A stretch of DNA of 64,000 nucleotides. It comes from Bowdeniella nasicola. GTDB lineage: Bacteria > Actinomycetota > Actinomycetes > Actinomycetales > Actinomycetaceae. How positions within the stretch are numbered: the stretch's first letter is position 1; each line of letters opens with the position of its first letter. Of the stretch, positions 7,564 through 23,793 are shown piece by piece. The notes below the pieces were generated by a model. The model was not told where the DNA came from, made no database searches, and was given only the letters and a program-made list of their open reading frames with translations. Position numbers and translations under genes: made by a program. The stretch covers positions 1-64,000 of the forward strand of contig NZ_FNQV01000005.1 of assembly GCF_900107735.1 (NCBI RefSeq), in the 5' to 3' direction.

Positions 7564-8085
7564 ATGGCGAGGCCTGATAAGGCAGCTGCCGTTGCCGAGA
7601 TGGTGGAACTTTTCCGCTCCTCCAATGCGGTTGTGCTGACCGAGTACCGCGGACTGAAAGTGGAGCAGCTGAAAGAGCTGCGCCGTTCGCTTCGCGAGCA
7701 CGCAACCTACGCCGTGGCGAAGAATACTCTCGCAGCCATCGCTGCCAAGGAAGCGGACATCGAAGGACTCGACGAGTACTTCGCTGGCCCGACCGCGGTG
7801 GCATTCGTATCCGGCGAGGTTCCGGATGCGGCCAAGGCGCTGCGTGATTTCGCCAAGGCGAACCCTCTGCTCGTGATCAAGGGCGCCTACATGGACGGCA
7901 AGGTTCTGCCGGCCGAAGAGGTTTCCAAGCTCGCTGATCTCGAGTCCCGCGACGTCCTGCTGGCCAAGGCGGCTGGTGTCCTCAAGGCCACCATGTTCCA
8001 GGCTGCTTACGTCTTCAACGCACCCCTGTCCAAGGCGGTTCGTACTGTCGATGCCCTGCGCGACAAGCAGGCAGCCGACGCTTAA
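7564..8085 (+). CDS. rplJ: 50S ribosomal protein L10
   Basis: This 173-residue L10 is the base of the ribosomal stalk; its C-terminal helix anchors L7/L12 dimers. The sequence shows the family landmarks [18 protein letters not shown] (residues about 20-37) and [11 protein letters not shown]. The start ATG 7564 has a perfect AAGGAGG 3-9 nt upstream. It is co-transcribed with rplL (57 nt downstream) behind an L10 leader and attenuator, so L10 probably represses its own operon. Confidence 0.97.
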   Translation: MARPDKAAAVAEMVELFRSSNAVVLTEYRGLKVEQLKELRRSLREHATYAVAKNTLAAIAAKEADIEGLDEYFAGPTAVAFVSGEVPDAAKALRDFAKANPLLVIKGAYMDGKVLPAEEVSKLADLESRDVLLAKAAGVLKATMFQAAYVFNAPLSKAVRTVDALRDKQAADA

Positions 8086-8142
8086 GTCGGCAATAACAAC
8101 CCCCTGCTCGCGTAGCAGAAACTCTAAGGAAGGAAAGCCCCC

Positions 8143-8538
8143 ATGGCTAAGCTCACCAACGAAGAGCTGCTCGATGCTTTCAAGGAAATGACCCTCATCG
8201 AGCTGTCCGAATTCGTCAAGCTGTTCGAGGAGACCTTCGAGGTCACCGCTGCTGCTCCGGTTGCCGCTGTGGCTGCCGGTGGCGCCCAGGCTGCTGGCGG
8301 CGACGCCGGCGCTGGCGAGGAAGAGAAGGATGAGTTCGACGTCATCCTCGAATCCGTCGGTGACAAGAAGATCCAGGTCATCAAGGCTGTTCGTGGCCTG
8401 ACCTCCCTCGGCCTGAAGGAAGCCAAGGACCTCGTGGACTCCGCTCCGAAGCCGGTCCTGGAAGGCGCCAAGAAGGAAGACGCCGACAAGGCCAAGGAAG
8501 AGCTCGAGGCTGCCGGCGCGACCGTCACTCTCAAGTAA
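8143..8538 (+). CDS. rplL: 50S ribosomal protein L7/L12
   Basis: This 131-residue stalk protein recruits translation GTPases. It has an N-terminal dimerisation helix (about 1-35), an Ala/Gly-rich flexible hinge (about 38-62) and the conserved C-terminal factor-binding domain ([18 protein letters not shown], then GLGLKEAK-like [12 protein letters not shown]). AAGGAAGG precedes the ATG. It is the second and last gene of the L10 operon, closed by a strong terminator 42 nt after the stop. Confidence 0.97.
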   Translation: MAKLTNEELLDAFKEMTLIELSEFVKLFEETFEVTAAAPVAAVAAGGAQAAGGDAGAGEEEKDEFDVILESVGDKKIQVIKAVRGLTSLGLKEAKDLVDSAPKPVLEGAKKEDADKAKEELEAAGATVTLK

Positions 8539-8579
8539 CTCCTTGCAGGCGCTAGCCTGCTGAAGCGAGACGCTTACTC

Positions 8580-8615
8580 AAAGACCCGCTCATCCCTCGG
8601 GGTGAGCGGGTCTTT
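8580..8615 (+). terminator. rplJL operon terminator
   Basis: AAAGACCCGCTCA (8580-8592) and TGAGCGGGTCTTT (8603-8615) form a perfect 13-bp stem with a 10-nt loop, ending in a short T-run. Confidence 0.85.
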
Positions 8616-8708
8616 TGGTTTCCGCGGGCGTCGTGAGATCGCTCGCAGCGAGCAGGAAAACGTGGTCAAGGTATGGGGATCATCGAGGGTATGTACTAGA
8701 TTGATCGC

Positions 8709-9217
8709 GTGAAGAAGTCTTCCTAGCTCCGCGCCGCAGTCCTAGCGATCTCGGTTTCCACCGTTGGTGAACTGGCAGCCTGCACCGATTCGGAATCAAC
8801 GCAGTCGCCGACGAGCGCGTCGGCCGAGTCGGACAAGCTTTTCGAGCAGACCTACCAGAAGCCCACGAAGGGCGGGGTAGAGGAGTACCTGTCGAAGAAC
8901 CCCAAGATGTGGCTCTCACTTGTTCCGTCGGAGCCTTACCCCACCTTCGTCTCCTCGGTGGTCAACGGGGAAGATCTCACGGTGGACGTCAAGGTCAAGG
9001 ACAACGAGGAAGTTGTCATTGTGCCGGTGTGCGCCGAGGAGGACTCGAAGTTCACCCTGCTGGTCAACGGTAAGGAACAGGGCGAGGGCCGTGCGGTTCG
9101 CCGAGGTCGTCCTACCGGTTCCGGCCGGATGCCGGTAATGCGAAGCTTGAGTTCAAGTTCTCCAACGAGACGCCGTTCGACGTGGCGATCTACACGCGCG
9201 AGCTGCCTAAGAAGTAG
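8709..9217 (+). pseudogene. degenerate secreted lipoprotein gene
   Basis: From GTG 8709 the reading is VKKSS-stop, then LRAAVLAISVSTVGELAACTDSE, a lipoprotein signal with lipobox LAAC. It continues through a Ser/Thr-rich linker and a soluble domain (EEYLSKNPKMWLSLV, VVNGEDLTVDVKVKDNEEVVIVPVC). Besides the TAG at codon 6 there are two later frame breaks near 9100 and 9128: FAEVVLPVPAG and then NAKLEFKFSNETPFDVAIY, ending at PKK and TAG 9217. Three lesions mean it is dead. I do not recognise the family. It lies alone between rplL and rpoB. Confidence 0.75.
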
Positions 9218-9278
9218 CTCGGGGGCGCCGGGCGGGCGGTAGTGTACCGCACGTGAGCAAGGCCATGAGGTCGACATC

Positions 9279-9307
9279 TAGACACGCGCGTAATTTGGCC
9301 CTAATGT
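9279..9307 (+). promoter_or_regulatory. rpoBC promoter
   Basis: A -35 TAGACA (9279-9284), a 17-nt spacer and a -10 TAATGT (9302-9307) predict a start near 9314 and a leader of about 130 nt before rpoB. rpoBC thus seems to be transcribed apart from rplJL, which ends in its own terminator. Confidence 0.55.
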
Positions 9308-9443
9308 AGAGAGTTGCGCTTATCGTGTCCGAGGTGGACTGTGGTCCGGCATCCGTTTCCGCGCGCAGGATGTGGTTGGAACAGTACCAGGTAGGGGCCG
9401 ATGACGCGCCAGTGCGCATGAGAACCGTAGGGAAGGACACCCT

Positions 9444-12400
9444 TTGGCTGCCTCGAGCACCCCATCGGCTGACGCCATTAAGAATCGTACGGCTTCGCGC
9501 CGTCAGTCATTCGCAAAAATCCACGAACCGCTGCAGGCCCCCGATCTTCTCGGGTTGCAGACCGAGAGCTTTGACTGGCTCCTCGGCTCGGAGGCTTGGC
9601 GGGAGCGGGTAGCTGCCGCAAAGAAGAGCGGCGACCGTCAGATCCCCGAGACCTCCGGCCTGGAGGAGATCTTCGCTGAGATCTCTCCGATCGAGGACCT
9701 CGGCCAGACCATGGAGCTGACGTTCAAGGAGCATCATTTCTACGAGCCGAAGTACACGGTCGAGGAGTGCCGCGAAAAGTCCAAGACGTATGCGGCTCCG
9801 CTGTACGTCGTGGCCGAATTCATCAACCACGCCACCGACGAGATCAAGTCCCAGACGGTCTTCATGGGCGACTTCCCGCTCATGACCGACAAGGGCACCT
9901 TCATCATTAACGGCACCGAGCGTGTCGTCGTCTCCCAGCTTGTCCGCTCGCCGGGCGTCTACTTCGAGCGCAGCGAGGACCGCACCTCCGGCCGCGATAT
10001 CTTCACCGCGAAGATCATCCCGTCGCGCGGCGCGTGGCTGGAATTCGAGATCGACAAGCGCGACGCCGTCGGCGTTCGTATCGATCGCAAGCGCAAGCAG
10101 TCCGTCACCCACTTCCTGCGGGCCCTTGGCATGACGACCGAGGAGATTCGCGAGGAGTTCGCGAACTACCCCGTCGTACTAGAAACCCTGGAAAAGGACA
10201 CCGTCACGACGCAGGACGAAGCGCTCGTTGACATCTACCGCAAGATTCGTCCCGGTGAGCCGCCGAGCGCGGACGCGGGCCGTAACCTGCTGAACAACTT
10301 CTACTTCACGGGCAAGCGCTACGACCTGGCGAAGGTCGGCCGCTACAAGGTCAACAAGAAGCTTGGCCTGGACGCGGATCTGTCCGAGTCTGTCATGCGC
10401 GTGGAAGACGTCGTCGCGACGATCAAGTACCTTGCTGCGCTGCACGCCGGCCATGAAACGATGCCGGGCGTCAAGAAGGGCAAGGAGATCGAGGTTCGCG
10501 TCGAGACCGACGACATCGATCACTTCGGCAACCGCCGCATCCGCGCCGTCGGCGAGCTCATCCAGAACCAGGTCCGCACGGGCCTGGCTCGCATGGAGCG
10601 CGTCGTGCGCGAGCGCATGACGACGCAGGACGTCGAGGCGATTACCCCGCAGACGCTCATCAACATCCGCCCGGTGACGGCCGCGATCAAGGAGTTCTTC
10701 GGAACCTCGCAGCTCTCGCAGTTCATGGATCAGAACAACCCGCTCGCGGGCCTGACCCACAAGCGTCGCCTCTCGGCGCTCGGCCCGGGTGGCCTCTCGC
10801 GTGATCGCGCCGGCATGGAAGTGCGCGACGTGCACCCCTCCCACTACGGCCGCATGTGCCCGATCGAGACGCCGGAAGGCCCGAACATTGGTCTGATCGG
10901 TTCGCTCGCGACGTTCGCGCGCATCGATCCGTTCGGCTTCGTTGAGACCCCCTACCGCAAGGTCGAGGGCGGCAAGGTCACCGATAAGGTCGTCTACCTG
11001 ACGGCCGACGACGAGGATCGTCACATCATCGCGCAGGCCAACGCCAAGCTCACCGACGATGGCCGCTTCGAAGAGGATCACGTGCTGTGCCGCGTCTCCG
11101 GTGGCGAGCCGATCCTCGCGCCGATCGAGCAGGTCGACTACATGGACGTCTCCGCGCGTCAGATGGTCTCCGTTGCAACCGCGATGATCCCCTTCCTGGA
11201 GCACGACAACGCTAACCGCGCCCTCATGGGTGCGAACATGCAGCGTCAGGCCGTGCCGCTGGTCCGCCCGGTCGCCCCGCTCGTGGGTACCGGTATGGAG
11301 CGCCGCGCTGCCGTCGACGCCGGTGATGTTCTCATCGCCGACGCGCCCGGCGTCGTCACCGAGGTTTCGGCCGATTCCGTCTACGTTGCGGAAGATTCCG
11401 GCAAGACCCGCGTCTACCGCGTGACGAAGTTTGCGCGCTCGAACCAGGGCAACGCCTACAACCAGCGCGTCGTCGTCTCTGAAGGCGATCGCCTGGAGGC
11501 GGGCTCGGTCATCGCTGATGGTCCGGCCACCGACGAGGGCGAGCTCTCGCTCGGCCAGAACCTGCTCGTGGCATTCATGAGCTGGGAAGGCTACAACTAC
11601 GAGGACGCGATCATCCTGTCCCAGCGCGTCGTCTCCGATGACCTCCTGACCTCGATCCACATTGAGGAATACGAGGCCGAGGCGCGCGATTCGAAGCTGG
11701 GTCCGGAAGAGATCACGCGCGATCTGCCCAACGTCTCCGAAGACATGCTGGCCAACCTCGACGAGCGCGGCATCATCCGCATCGGCGCCGAGGTTTCCTC
11801 CGGCGATATCCTCGTCGGCAAGGTTACGCCCAAGGGCGAAACCGAGCTCACGAGCGAAGAGCGCCTGCTGCGCGCGATCTTCGGCGAAAAGGCTCGCGAA
11901 GTACGCGACACCTCCACCCGCGTGCCGCACGGCGAGTCGGGCATCGTCATCGGTGTGCGTGAGTTCAACGTCGAAAACGGCGATGATCTCGGCCCCGAGG
12001 TGACGCAGAAGGTCGTCGTCTACATCGCTCAGCGCCGCAAGATCACCGACGGTGACAAGCTCGCTGGCCGCCACGGCAACAAGGGCGTCATCTCCAAGAT
12101 CCTGCCCGTCGAGGACATGCCGTTCATGGAGGATGGCACGCCCGTCGACATCATCTTGAACCCGCTCGGTGTGCCCGGCCGTATGAACCTCGGTCAGGTC
12201 ATGGAGTTGCACCTCGGATGGGTCGCCGCTAACGGCTGGGACATCACCGGGCTGAAGCAGGCCGGCGAAGAATGGGTCAACTCGCTTCCGGAAGAAGCGC
12301 TGACGGGTGAGCCCGGCTCGCTCGTGGCCTCCCCGGTCTTCGACGGTATCCAGCGCCCCGAGCTCGAAGGGCTGCTCGCCAATGTCTACCCGAACCGCGA

Positions 12401-12944
12401 CGGCGAACGCCTCGTGAACACGGATGGCAAGGCGCGCCTGTTCGATGGCCGTTCGGGCGAACCGTTCCCGGATCCGATCGCCGTCGGCTACATGTACATC
12501 CTGAAGCTGCATCACCTCGTCGACGACAAGATCCACGCGCGCGCCACCGGCCCGTACTCGATGATCACCCAGCAGCCGCTCGGCGGTAAGGCCCAGTTTG
12601 GCGGCCAGCGCTTCGGTGAGATGGAAGTGTGGGCCCTGGAGGCCTACGGCGCCGCTTACGCGCTGCAGGAGCTGCTGACGATTAAGTCTGATGACGTCAC
12701 CGGTCGTGTGAAGGTCTACGAGGCGATAGTCAAGGGCGATAACATCCCCGAGCCCGGTATGCCGGAGTCCTTCCGCGTTCTCATCAAGGAAATGCGTTCC
12801 CTGTGCCTGAACGTGGAAGCGCTCGACGTCGATGGTAATGCCATCGAACTGCGCGAAACCGAAGACGACGACTTGCGCGCGACGGAGGAGCTGGGTATTG
12901 ACCTCGGCCGCCGTCCCGATGGCGCGAGCTTCGACTCTCTGTAA
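9444..12944 (+). CDS. rpoB: DNA-directed RNA polymerase subunit beta
   Basis: This 1166-residue catalytic subunit is of normal actinobacterial length. The TTG start at 9444 follows [18 protein letters not shown] then leads into [26 protein letters not shown]. The rifampicin-binding cluster ([30 protein letters not shown]) has the Asp, His and Ser residues of sensitive enzymes; Ala in NPLAG is common in related actinobacteria and is not a resistance sign. The C-terminal part contains [21 protein letters not shown]. An 86-nt gap with a hairpin separates it from rpoC. Confidence 0.98.
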   Translation: MAASSTPSADAIKNRTASRRQSFAKIHEPLQAPDLLGLQTESFDWLLGSEAWRERVAAAKKSGDRQIPETSGLEEIFAEISPIEDLGQTMELTFKEHHFYEPKYTVEECREKSKTYAAPLYVVAEFINHATDEIKSQTVFMGDFPLMTDKGTFIINGTERVVVSQLVRSPGVYFERSEDRTSGRDIFTAKIIPSRGAWLEFEIDKRDAVGVRIDRKRKQSVTHFLRALGMTTEEIREEFANYPVVLETLEKDTVTTQDEALVDIYRKIRPGEPPSADAGRNLLNNFYFTGKRYDLAKVGRYKVNKKLGLDADLSESVMRVEDVVATIKYLAALHAGHETMPGVKKGKEIEVRVETDDIDHFGNRRIRAVGELIQNQVRTGLARMERVVRERMTTQDVEAITPQTLINIRPVTAAIKEFFGTSQLSQFMDQNNPLAGLTHKRRLSALGPGGLSRDRAGMEVRDVHPSHYGRMCPIETPEGPNIGLIGSLATFARIDPFGFVETPYRKVEGGKVTDKVVYLTADDEDRHIIAQANAKLTDDGRFEEDHVLCRVSGGEPILAPIEQVDYMDVSARQMVSVATAMIPFLEHDNANRALMGANMQRQAVPLVRPVAPLVGTGMERRAAVDAGDVLIADAPGVVTEVSADSVYVAEDSGKTRVYRVTKFARSNQGNAYNQRVVVSEGDRLEAGSVIADGPATDEGELSLGQNLLVAFMSWEGYNYEDAIILSQRVVSDDLLTSIHIEEYEAEARDSKLGPEEITRDLPNVSEDMLANLDERGIIRIGAEVSSGDILVGKVTPKGETELTSEERLLRAIFGEKAREVRDTSTRVPHGESGIVIGVREFNVENGDDLGPEVTQKVVVYIAQRRKITDGDKLAGRHGNKGVISKILPVEDMPFMEDGTPVDIILNPLGVPGRMNLGQVMELHLGWVAANGWDITGLKQAGEEWVNSLPEEALTGEPGSLVASPVFDGIQRPELEGLLANVYPNRDGERLVNTDGKARLFDGRSGEPFPDPIAVGYMYILKLHHLVDDKIHARATGPYSMITQQPLGGKAQFGGQRFGEMEVWALEAYGAAYALQELLTIKSDDVTGRVKVYEAIVKGDNIPEPGMPESFRVLIKEMRSLCLNVEALDVDGNAIELRETEDDDLRATEELGIDLGRRPDGASFDSL

Positions 12945-12952
12945 TAGGGCCG

Positions 12953-12978
12953 GCGCTGCCCGCCACGGCGGGCGGCGC
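12953..12978 (+). other. hairpin in the rpoB-rpoC gap
   Basis: GCGCTGCCCG (12953-12962) pairs with CGGGCGGCGC (12969-12978), 10 bp with one G-U pair and a 6-nt loop. There is no U-tract, so it may be a processing or stabilising element rather than a terminator. Confidence 0.5.
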
Positions 12979-13030
12979 GGTCACACCTTCGACACGGCTC
13001 TTATTAGAAATTTTGAGGAAGTAGGAAATC

Positions 13031-16912
<3,882 letters not shown>

Positions 16913-16925
16913 ATCATCCGCGCTC

Positions 16926-16959
16926 GTGGCCGGTATCTTCGAACTGAGATACCGGCCAC
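16926..16959 (+). terminator. rpoBC terminator
   Basis: GTGGCCGGTATCT (16926-16938) and AGATACCGGCCAC (16947-16959) form a perfect 13-bp stem with an 8-nt loop 13 nt after the rpoC stop. There is no U-tract. Its right arm is part of a 36-nt sequence repeated downstream. Confidence 0.7.
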
Positions 16960-17036
16960 AGCCGTGCCCGCCCTCACCGCGCACCTGCGCGTCGCCTATG
17001 CTTCGAACTGAGATACCGGCCACAGCCGTGCCCGCC
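16937..17036 (+). repeat. 36-nt direct repeat derived from the rpoC terminator
   Basis: The sequence at 16937-16972 (beginning CTTCGAACTGAGATACC, ending GTGCCCGCC) is repeated exactly at 17001-17036, 64 nt later. The second copy has the right terminator arm but not the left; GTGGCCGATACC near 17052-17063 could serve as an inverted, imperfect partner. It looks like a local tandem duplication that lost part of one copy. Confidence 0.8.
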
Positions 17037-17087
17037 GCCCAAACCTTCAAGGTGGCCGATACCACGCGGATTCACGTCGGCGCCCCT

Positions 17088-17117
17088 TTGACTCACGGAT
17101 AAAGATCGCGCTAACCT
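17088..17117 (+). promoter_or_regulatory. str operon promoter
   Basis: A -35 TTGACT (17088-17093), an 18-nt spacer and a -10 TAACCT (17112-17117) predict a start near 17124 and a leader of about 160 nt. The rest of the 373-nt gap after rpoC holds the terminator repeat and no gene. Confidence 0.65.
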
Positions 17118-17285
17118 GGTCGCTGGTGCCCGCACGCCGGGCCCTCGTGTGTGCTCCCCGCGATAAGCGGATTTCGAGCCAGATCGGGGCAAGCGGCGCG
17201 AGCCTGATTCGTTATCCGAATCCGCGCCGGCCGTAAGGCGGGCAAGAAACCAATTCAACTGTTAGAACTTCGAGACGGAGAAGTA

Positions 17286-17660
17286 GTGCCCACGATTCAG
17301 CAGCTGGTCCGCAAGGGCCGCAGCGTCAAGGCCGGGACCTCCAAGACGCCGGCCCTCAAGGGGAGCCCGCAGCGCCGTGGGGTGTGCACCCGTGTGTACA
17401 CCACCACGCCCAAGAAGCCGAACTCGGCGCTGCGCAAGGTTGCTCGTGTGCGTCTTTCTAGTGGCATTGAGGTCACCGCATACATTCCAGGTGTCGGCCA
17501 CAACCTGCAGGAACACTCCATCGTGCTCGTGCGCGGTGGCCGTGTGAAGGACCTTCCCGGTGTCCGTTACAAGATCGTGCGCGGCGCCCTTGATACCCAG
17601 GGTGTGCGCGATCGTCAGCAGGCTCGTTCCCGCTACGGCGCCAAGAAGGAGAAGAAGTAA
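17286..17660 (+). CDS. rpsL: 30S ribosomal protein S12
   Basis: This 124-residue S12 forms part of the decoding centre. GTG 17286 follows GGAGAAGTA. The sequence [32 protein letters not shown] and [12 protein letters not shown] is typical. Both lysines where streptomycin-resistance changes occur (in TPKKPNS and GRVKDLP) are wild type. It opens the str operon and overlaps rpsG by one base (TAATG). Confidence 0.98.
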   Translation: MPTIQQLVRKGRSVKAGTSKTPALKGSPQRRGVCTRVYTTTPKKPNSALRKVARVRLSSGIEVTAYIPGVGHNLQEHSIVLVRGGRVKDLPGVRYKIVRGALDTQGVRDRQQARSRYGAKKEKK

Positions 17661-18130
17661 TGCCTCGTAAGGGTCCCGCGCCTAAGCGCCCCCTCGTTTC
17701 CGATCCGGTCTACGGCTCGCCGATTGTCTCCCAGCTCGTGAACTCGGTGCTGCTGGATGGAAAGAAGTCGACGGCCGAGCGCATCGTCTACGGCGCGCTG
17801 GAAGGCGTCCGTGAAAAGACGGACTCCGAGCCGACCGCCGTGCTCAAGCGCGCTCTGGACAACATCCGCCCGCAGCTGGAGGTTCGCTCCCGCCGCGTCG
17901 GTGGCGCCACCTACCAGGTGCCCGTCGAGGTCCGCTCCCTGCGTGCGACGACCCTCGCGATGCGCTGGCTCGTGGAATTCTCCCGGCAGCGCCGCGAGAA
18001 CACGATGACCGAGCGCCTCATGAACGAAATTCTGGACGCCTCCAATGGCCTGGGTGCCGCGGTTAAGCGCCGCGAGGACATGCACCGCATGGCCGAAGCC
18101 AACAAGGCGTTCGCCCACTACCGCTGGTAA
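17660..18130 (+). CDS. rpsG: 30S ribosomal protein S7
   Basis: S7 (156 residues) nucleates assembly of the 30S head. Conserved stretches are PRKGPAPKR at the N-terminus and [17 protein letters not shown] and [18 protein letters not shown] at the end. The ATG shares its A with the rpsL stop, so translation is coupled. fusA follows after 44 nt. Confidence 0.98.
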   Translation: MPRKGPAPKRPLVSDPVYGSPIVSQLVNSVLLDGKKSTAERIVYGALEGVREKTDSEPTAVLKRALDNIRPQLEVRSRRVGGATYQVPVEVRSLRATTLAMRWLVEFSRQRRENTMTERLMNEILDASNGLGAAVKRREDMHRMAEANKAFAHYRW

Positions 18131-18174
18131 GCACCAGCTGGCTTGTGTCCGAACTTTAGGAAGAGAGACCACAC

Positions 18175-20292
<2,118 letters not shown>

Positions 20293-20346
20293 TCCCACCG
20301 GTCAACCGGAAGAAAAACAACCGACCAGTAGGACCTCTCCCCGCCA

Positions 20347-20367
20347 GCAGGTACACTGAAAACCTGC
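20347..20367 (+). promoter_or_regulatory. possible additional promoter and inverted repeat before tuf
   Basis: GCAGGT (20347-20352) and ACCTGC (20362-20367) form a 6-bp inverted repeat that overlaps a TACACT -10-like hexamer (20352-20357). No strong -35 is seen. tuf often has its own promoter for high expression; this is only a candidate. Confidence 0.3.
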
Positions 20368-20409
20368 CATAGGCTGTGAGAAAACTACCCGAGTCCCAGG
20401 AGGACACCA

Positions 20410-21618
20410 GTGGCTAAGGCCAAGTTCGAGCGGACAAAGCCGCACGTTAACATCGGTACGATCGGTCACGTCGACCACGGTAAGACGACGCTGACCGCCG
20501 CCATCACCAAGGTGCTGGCTGACAAGTACCCGGATCTGAACGAGTTCCGCCCCTTCGACCAGGTCGACAACGCTCCCGAGGAGCGTCAGCGCGGCATCAC
20601 CATCAACGTCTCCCACGTTGAGTACCAGACCGAGAAGCGCCACTACGCGCACGTTGACGCCCCGGGGCACGCCGACTACATCAAGAACATGATCACCGGC
20701 GCCGCTCAGATGGACGGTGCGATCCTCGTGATCGCCGCCACCGACGGCATCATGGCCCAGACCCGCGAGCACGTTCTGCTCGCCCGCCAGGTGGGCGTGC
20801 CCTACCTGCTGGTTGCGCTGAACAAGACCGACCAGGCGATGGCCGAGTACGGCGACGACGCTGAGGACATGCTGGAGCTCATGGAGGAAGAAATCCGCGA
20901 GCTGCTCTCCTCGCAGGGCTTCGACGGCGACAACGCCCCGATCGTCCGCGTCTCCGCTCTGAAGGCCCTGGAAGGCGACTCCGAGTGGGTCGAGTCCGTT
21001 GCCACCCTCATGGAAGCCGTGGACGAGAACGTCCCGGAGCCCGTGCGTGACATGGACAAGCCGTTCCTCATGCCGATCGAAGACGTCTTCACCATCACCG
21101 GCCGCGGCACCGTTGTGACCGGCCGTGTCGAGCGTGGCAAGCTGCCGATCAACTCCGAAGTTGAGATCGTCGGTATCCGCGAGCCGCAGAAGACCACCGT
21201 CACCGGTATCGAGATGTTCCACAAGCAGATGGATGAGGCGTGGGCCGGCGAGAACTGTGGTCTCCTCCTGCGCGGCACCCGTCGCGAAGACGTGGAGCGT
21301 GGCCAGGTTGTCGTTAAGCCGGGTTCGATCACCCCGCACACCAACTTCGAGGCGCAGGTCTACATCCTGTCCAAGGATGAGGGCGGCCGCCACAACCCGT
21401 TCTACACGAACTACCGTCCGCAGTTCTACTTCCGCACCACGGACGTCACCGGCGTCATTTCGCTGCCCGAGGGCACCGAGATGGTCATGCCCGGCGACAA
21501 CACCGAAATGACGGTCGAGCTCATTCAGCCGATCGCCATGGAAGAGGGCCTCGGCTTCGCTATCCGCGAGGGTGGCCGCACCGTTGGCTCCGGCCGCGTG
21601 ACGAAGATCCTGAAGTAA
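20410..21618 (+). CDS. tuf: elongation factor Tu
   Basis: EF-Tu (402 residues) delivers aminoacyl-tRNA to the ribosome. [15 protein letters not shown] (G1), [12 protein letters not shown] (G3) and NKTDQ (G4) are intact. GTG 20410 follows CCAGGAGG. It is a few residues longer than the common 394-398, through small insertions in the body rather than a wrong start. It ends the str operon with a strong terminator. No second tuf copy occurs in this window. Confidence 0.98.
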   Translation: MAKAKFERTKPHVNIGTIGHVDHGKTTLTAAITKVLADKYPDLNEFRPFDQVDNAPEERQRGITINVSHVEYQTEKRHYAHVDAPGHADYIKNMITGAAQMDGAILVIAATDGIMAQTREHVLLARQVGVPYLLVALNKTDQAMAEYGDDAEDMLELMEEEIRELLSSQGFDGDNAPIVRVSALKALEGDSEWVESVATLMEAVDENVPEPVRDMDKPFLMPIEDVFTITGRGTVVTGRVERGKLPINSEVEIVGIREPQKTTVTGIEMFHKQMDEAWAGENCGLLLRGTRREDVERGQVVVKPGSITPHTNFEAQVYILSKDEGGRHNPFYTNYRPQFYFRTTDVTGVISLPEGTEMVMPGDNTEMTVELIQPIAMEEGLGFAIREGGRTVGSGRVTKILK

Positions 21619-21654
21619 GGCACCTGCTGAGCTTCTGATCTGACACGATCAGTC

Positions 21655-21688
21655 AAAGGGCCCGGTTCCGCACGGAGCCGGGCCCTTT
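21655..21688 (+). terminator. str operon terminator
   Basis: AAAGGGCCCGGTTCC (21655-21669) pairs with GGAGCCGGGCCCTTT (21674-21688), 15 bp with one G-U pair and a 4-nt loop. Confidence 0.85.
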
Positions 21689-21770
21689 GCTATGCCCAGA
21701 GATTCCGGTGTGGCGGCTACAGCGGTGGTTCGGCGGGGGAGAGGGCTGTCTGACGGCGGTTCCTGACAGC

Positions 21771-21792
21771 GCGACACGCCCGAGCGCGGGGG
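21771..21792 (+). repeat. 22-nt leader element, upstream copy
   Basis: GCGACACGCCCGAGCGCGGG plus GG is identical to 22087-22108, 39 nt before rpsJ. The downstream copy lies in the S10 leader; this one lies 160 nt before the predicted S10 promoter, so it is probably a duplicated fragment. The rest of 21689-21930 contains no gene, only inverted GGCCGG motifs near 21865 and 21895. Confidence 0.75.
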
Positions 21793-21930
21793 CGTGGGCA
21801 GGCTCACGCACCCATATGCCCCCTGCGGGTTTCACATCCGCGCCCACATGCGGTAATCTCGAACGGCCGGAACGCCTGGCGCCCACATGGGTTGCCGGCC
21901 AGAACGTACGCTGAATCACGCAGATGCGGG

Positions 21931-21960
21931 TTTACATGGTGCGGGAAGTTCTGGCAGACT
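21931..21960 (+). promoter_or_regulatory. candidate S10 operon promoter
   Basis: A -35 TTTACA (21931-21936) and a weak -10 CAGACT (21955-21960) with an 18-nt spacer would start transcription near 21967 and give a leader of about 180 nt. The -10 lacks the first T, so confidence is limited. Confidence 0.35.
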
Positions 21961-22086
21961 AGTACGGTTGCTCGGATTCACGTCCGAGTGTGCAGACTTC
22001 GGGCGGGTGGTAAATCGCCCCCGTCCAACCAAGTAACCAACGACCCGGAACCTGCCGGAGCGTGGTCAAATGCGCTCATTGCGCAC

Positions 22087-22108
22087 GCGACACGCCCGAG
22101 CGCGGGGG
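22087..22108 (+). promoter_or_regulatory. candidate structured element in the rpsJ leader
   Basis: This is the second copy of the 22-nt element, here followed by TCGGAG so that CCGA can pair with TCGG. A GACACGCCCGA-containing sequence just before rpsJ resembles what I remember upstream of rpsJ in other actinobacteria, which suggests a ribosomal-protein-responsive leader. That link is from memory, and no function is shown by sequence. Confidence 0.4.
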
Positions 22109-22146
22109 TCGGAGAAGTTGCGGTACGAGAGAGGTTAGACGACGCC

Positions 22147-22455
22147 ATGGCGGGACAAAAGATCCGCATCCGGCTCAAGTCCTACGACCACGAGGTCATC
22201 GATAGCTCGGCACGTGAGATTGTCGATACGGTGACCCGCGCTGGTGCGACGGTCGTGGGCCCGGTGCCGCTGCCGACTGAAAAGAACGTGTTCTGCGTTA
22301 TTCGGTCGCCCCACAAATACAAGGACAGCCGTGAGCACTTTGAGATGCGCACCCACAAGCGGCTGATTGACATTATCGACCCGACGCCCAAGGCCGTTGA
22401 TTCGCTCATGCGTCTCGACCTGCCCGCGGACGTCAACATCGAGATCAAGCTCTGA
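22147..22455 (+). CDS. rpsJ: 30S ribosomal protein S10
   Basis: S10 (102 residues) assembles the 30S head and, with NusB, serves antitermination. [19 protein letters not shown] and the C-terminal [15 protein letters not shown] are standard. ATG 22147 is chosen over longer in-frame readings because it gives the exact family length and start. It opens the S10 operon. Confidence 0.98.
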   Translation: MAGQKIRIRLKSYDHEVIDSSAREIVDTVTRAGATVVGPVPLPTEKNVFCVIRSPHKYKDSREHFEMRTHKRLIDIIDPTPKAVDSLMRLDLPADVNIEIKL

Positions 22456-22465
22456 GGAACCTGAC

Positions 22466-23134
22466 ATGACTACGATTACCCAGCCGGAAGCTGGCAAGGC
22501 CGTCAAGGCGCTTGTTGGCTCGAAGCTCGGCATGACCCAGGTCTGGGATGACGAGGCGCGCCTCGTCCCCGTCACCGTCATCAAGGTGGACACCAACGTG
22601 GTTACTCAGGTGCGCACCCTCGATGTCGATGGCTACCAGGCCGTGCAGGTTGCTGCCGGCGAAATCGATCCCCGCAAGGTGACCCAGCCGCTCAAGGGCC
22701 ACTTTGCTAAGGCCGGTGTGACCCCGCGTCGCACCGTCCTCGAGATCCGCACCTCGGATGCGGACAACTACAGCGCTGGCCAGGAGATCGGCCTCGACAC
22801 CTTCGCCGCTGGCGAGCTCGTCGACGTGACCGGTACCTCCCGCGGCAAGGGCTTTGCCGGTGTGATGAAGCGTCACGGCTTCGGCGGTGGCCCCGCCTCG
22901 CACGGTGCCCACAAGATTCACCGCAAGCCGGGCTCCATCGGCGGCTGCGCGACCCCGGGACGCGTGTTCCGTGGCATGCGCATGGCCGGCCGTATGGGCA
23001 ACGAGCGCACCACCGTCCAGAACCTCACGATCCACGCCATCGACGAGGAGAACGGCTACGTTCTGCTCTCCGGTGCCGTTCCCGGTGCCAAGGGCGCCAC
23101 GGTCGTGATCCGTAACGCCGCGAAGGGAGCCTAG
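22466..23134 (+). CDS. rplC: 50S ribosomal protein L3
   Basis: L3 (222 residues) lies near the peptidyl-transferase centre. [36 protein letters not shown] and the loop [18 protein letters not shown] are conserved. ATG 22466 follows GAGGAACC 10 nt after the rpsJ stop. The first 13 residues extend the common start slightly. Confidence 0.97.
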   Translation: MTTITQPEAGKAVKALVGSKLGMTQVWDDEARLVPVTVIKVDTNVVTQVRTLDVDGYQAVQVAAGEIDPRKVTQPLKGHFAKAGVTPRRTVLEIRTSDADNYSAGQEIGLDTFAAGELVDVTGTSRGKGFAGVMKRHGFGGGPASHGAHKIHRKPGSIGGCATPGRVFRGMRMAGRMGNERTTVQNLTIHAIDEENGYVLLSGAVPGAKGATVVIRNAAKGA

Positions 23135-23136
23135 TC

Positions 23137-23793
23137 ATGACCGCCACCACGGTCGACGTTCTCGACGCAACTGGTAAGAAGACCGGCACGGCTGAACTGC
23201 CCGCCGAGATCTTCGACGTCGAAGTTAACGTTCCCCTGATTCACCAGGTCGTCGTTGCGCAGCAGGCCGCTCGTCGTGCCGGCACCGCCGCGACCAAGAC
23301 CCGCGCCGCCGTTTCCGGCGGTGGCCGCAAGCCGTGGCGCCAGAAGGGCACCGGCCGCGCGCGCCAGGGTTCCATCCGCGCTCCGCAGTGGGCCGGTGGC
23401 GGCGTCGTTCACGGCCCGCAGCCGCGTTCCTACGCCCAGCGCACCCCGAAGAAGATGAAGGCCGCCGCGCTGCGTGGTGCCCTGTCGGATCGCGCCCGTC
23501 ACGGTCGCGTCTTCGTCATCTCCTCGTTCCTCGACGGTGACACCCCGTCGACCAAGAAGGCCCTGGCCGCCCTCAAGGGCGTCAGCACCGGCCGCACGGC
23601 GCTCGTCGTCGTGACGCGTGAAGACGAGCTGACCCAGCTCTCGCTGCGCAACGTGCCGACCGTCCACCTTCTCTGGCCGGACCAGCTGAACACCTACGAC
23701 GTCCTCGTTCGCGATGACGTGGTGTTCACCTCCGATGCGCTCGACGCATTCCTCGCCGGCCGCGAAGCGGACGCGAAGGAGGAAACCAAGTGA
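23137..23793 (+). CDS. rplD: 50S ribosomal protein L4
   Basis: L4 (218 residues) lines the exit tunnel with its extended loop ([21 protein letters not shown]). GGGAGCC precedes ATG 23137, two bases after the rplC stop. It overlaps rplW (GTGA). In some bacteria L4 regulates the S10 operon; nothing here shows that directly. Confidence 0.97.
   Translation: MTATTVDVLDATGKKTGTAELPAEIFDVEVNVPLIHQVVVAQQAARRAGTAATKTRAAVSGGGRKPWRQKGTGRARQGSIRAPQWAGGGVVHGPQPRSYAQRTPKKMKAAALRGALSDRARHGRVFVISSFLDGDTPSTKKALAALKGVSTGRTALVVVTREDELTQLSLRNVPTVHLLWPDQLNTYDVLVRDDVVFTSDALDAFLAGREADAKEETK

Noticed and set aside
10681-10800. Ala instead of Ser in the rifampicin-binding cluster of RpoB (NPLAG)
   Set aside because: Ala is the normal residue in several actinobacterial groups; the main resistance positions (Asp, His, Ser) are wild type.
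10179-12536. 785-codon open frame antisense to rpoB
   Set aside because: Long antisense frames are expected in high-GC genes with strong third-position bias. It has no ribosome site, its translation shows no family motif, and rpoB itself is beyond doubt.
16937-17036. CRISPR-like direct repeat
   Set aside because: Only two copies, one 28-nt spacer, and the repeat is part of the rpoC terminator; no cas genes in the window.
17400-17560. Streptomycin-resistance change in rpsL
   Set aside because: Both lysines (in TPKKPNS and GRVKDLP) are unchanged.
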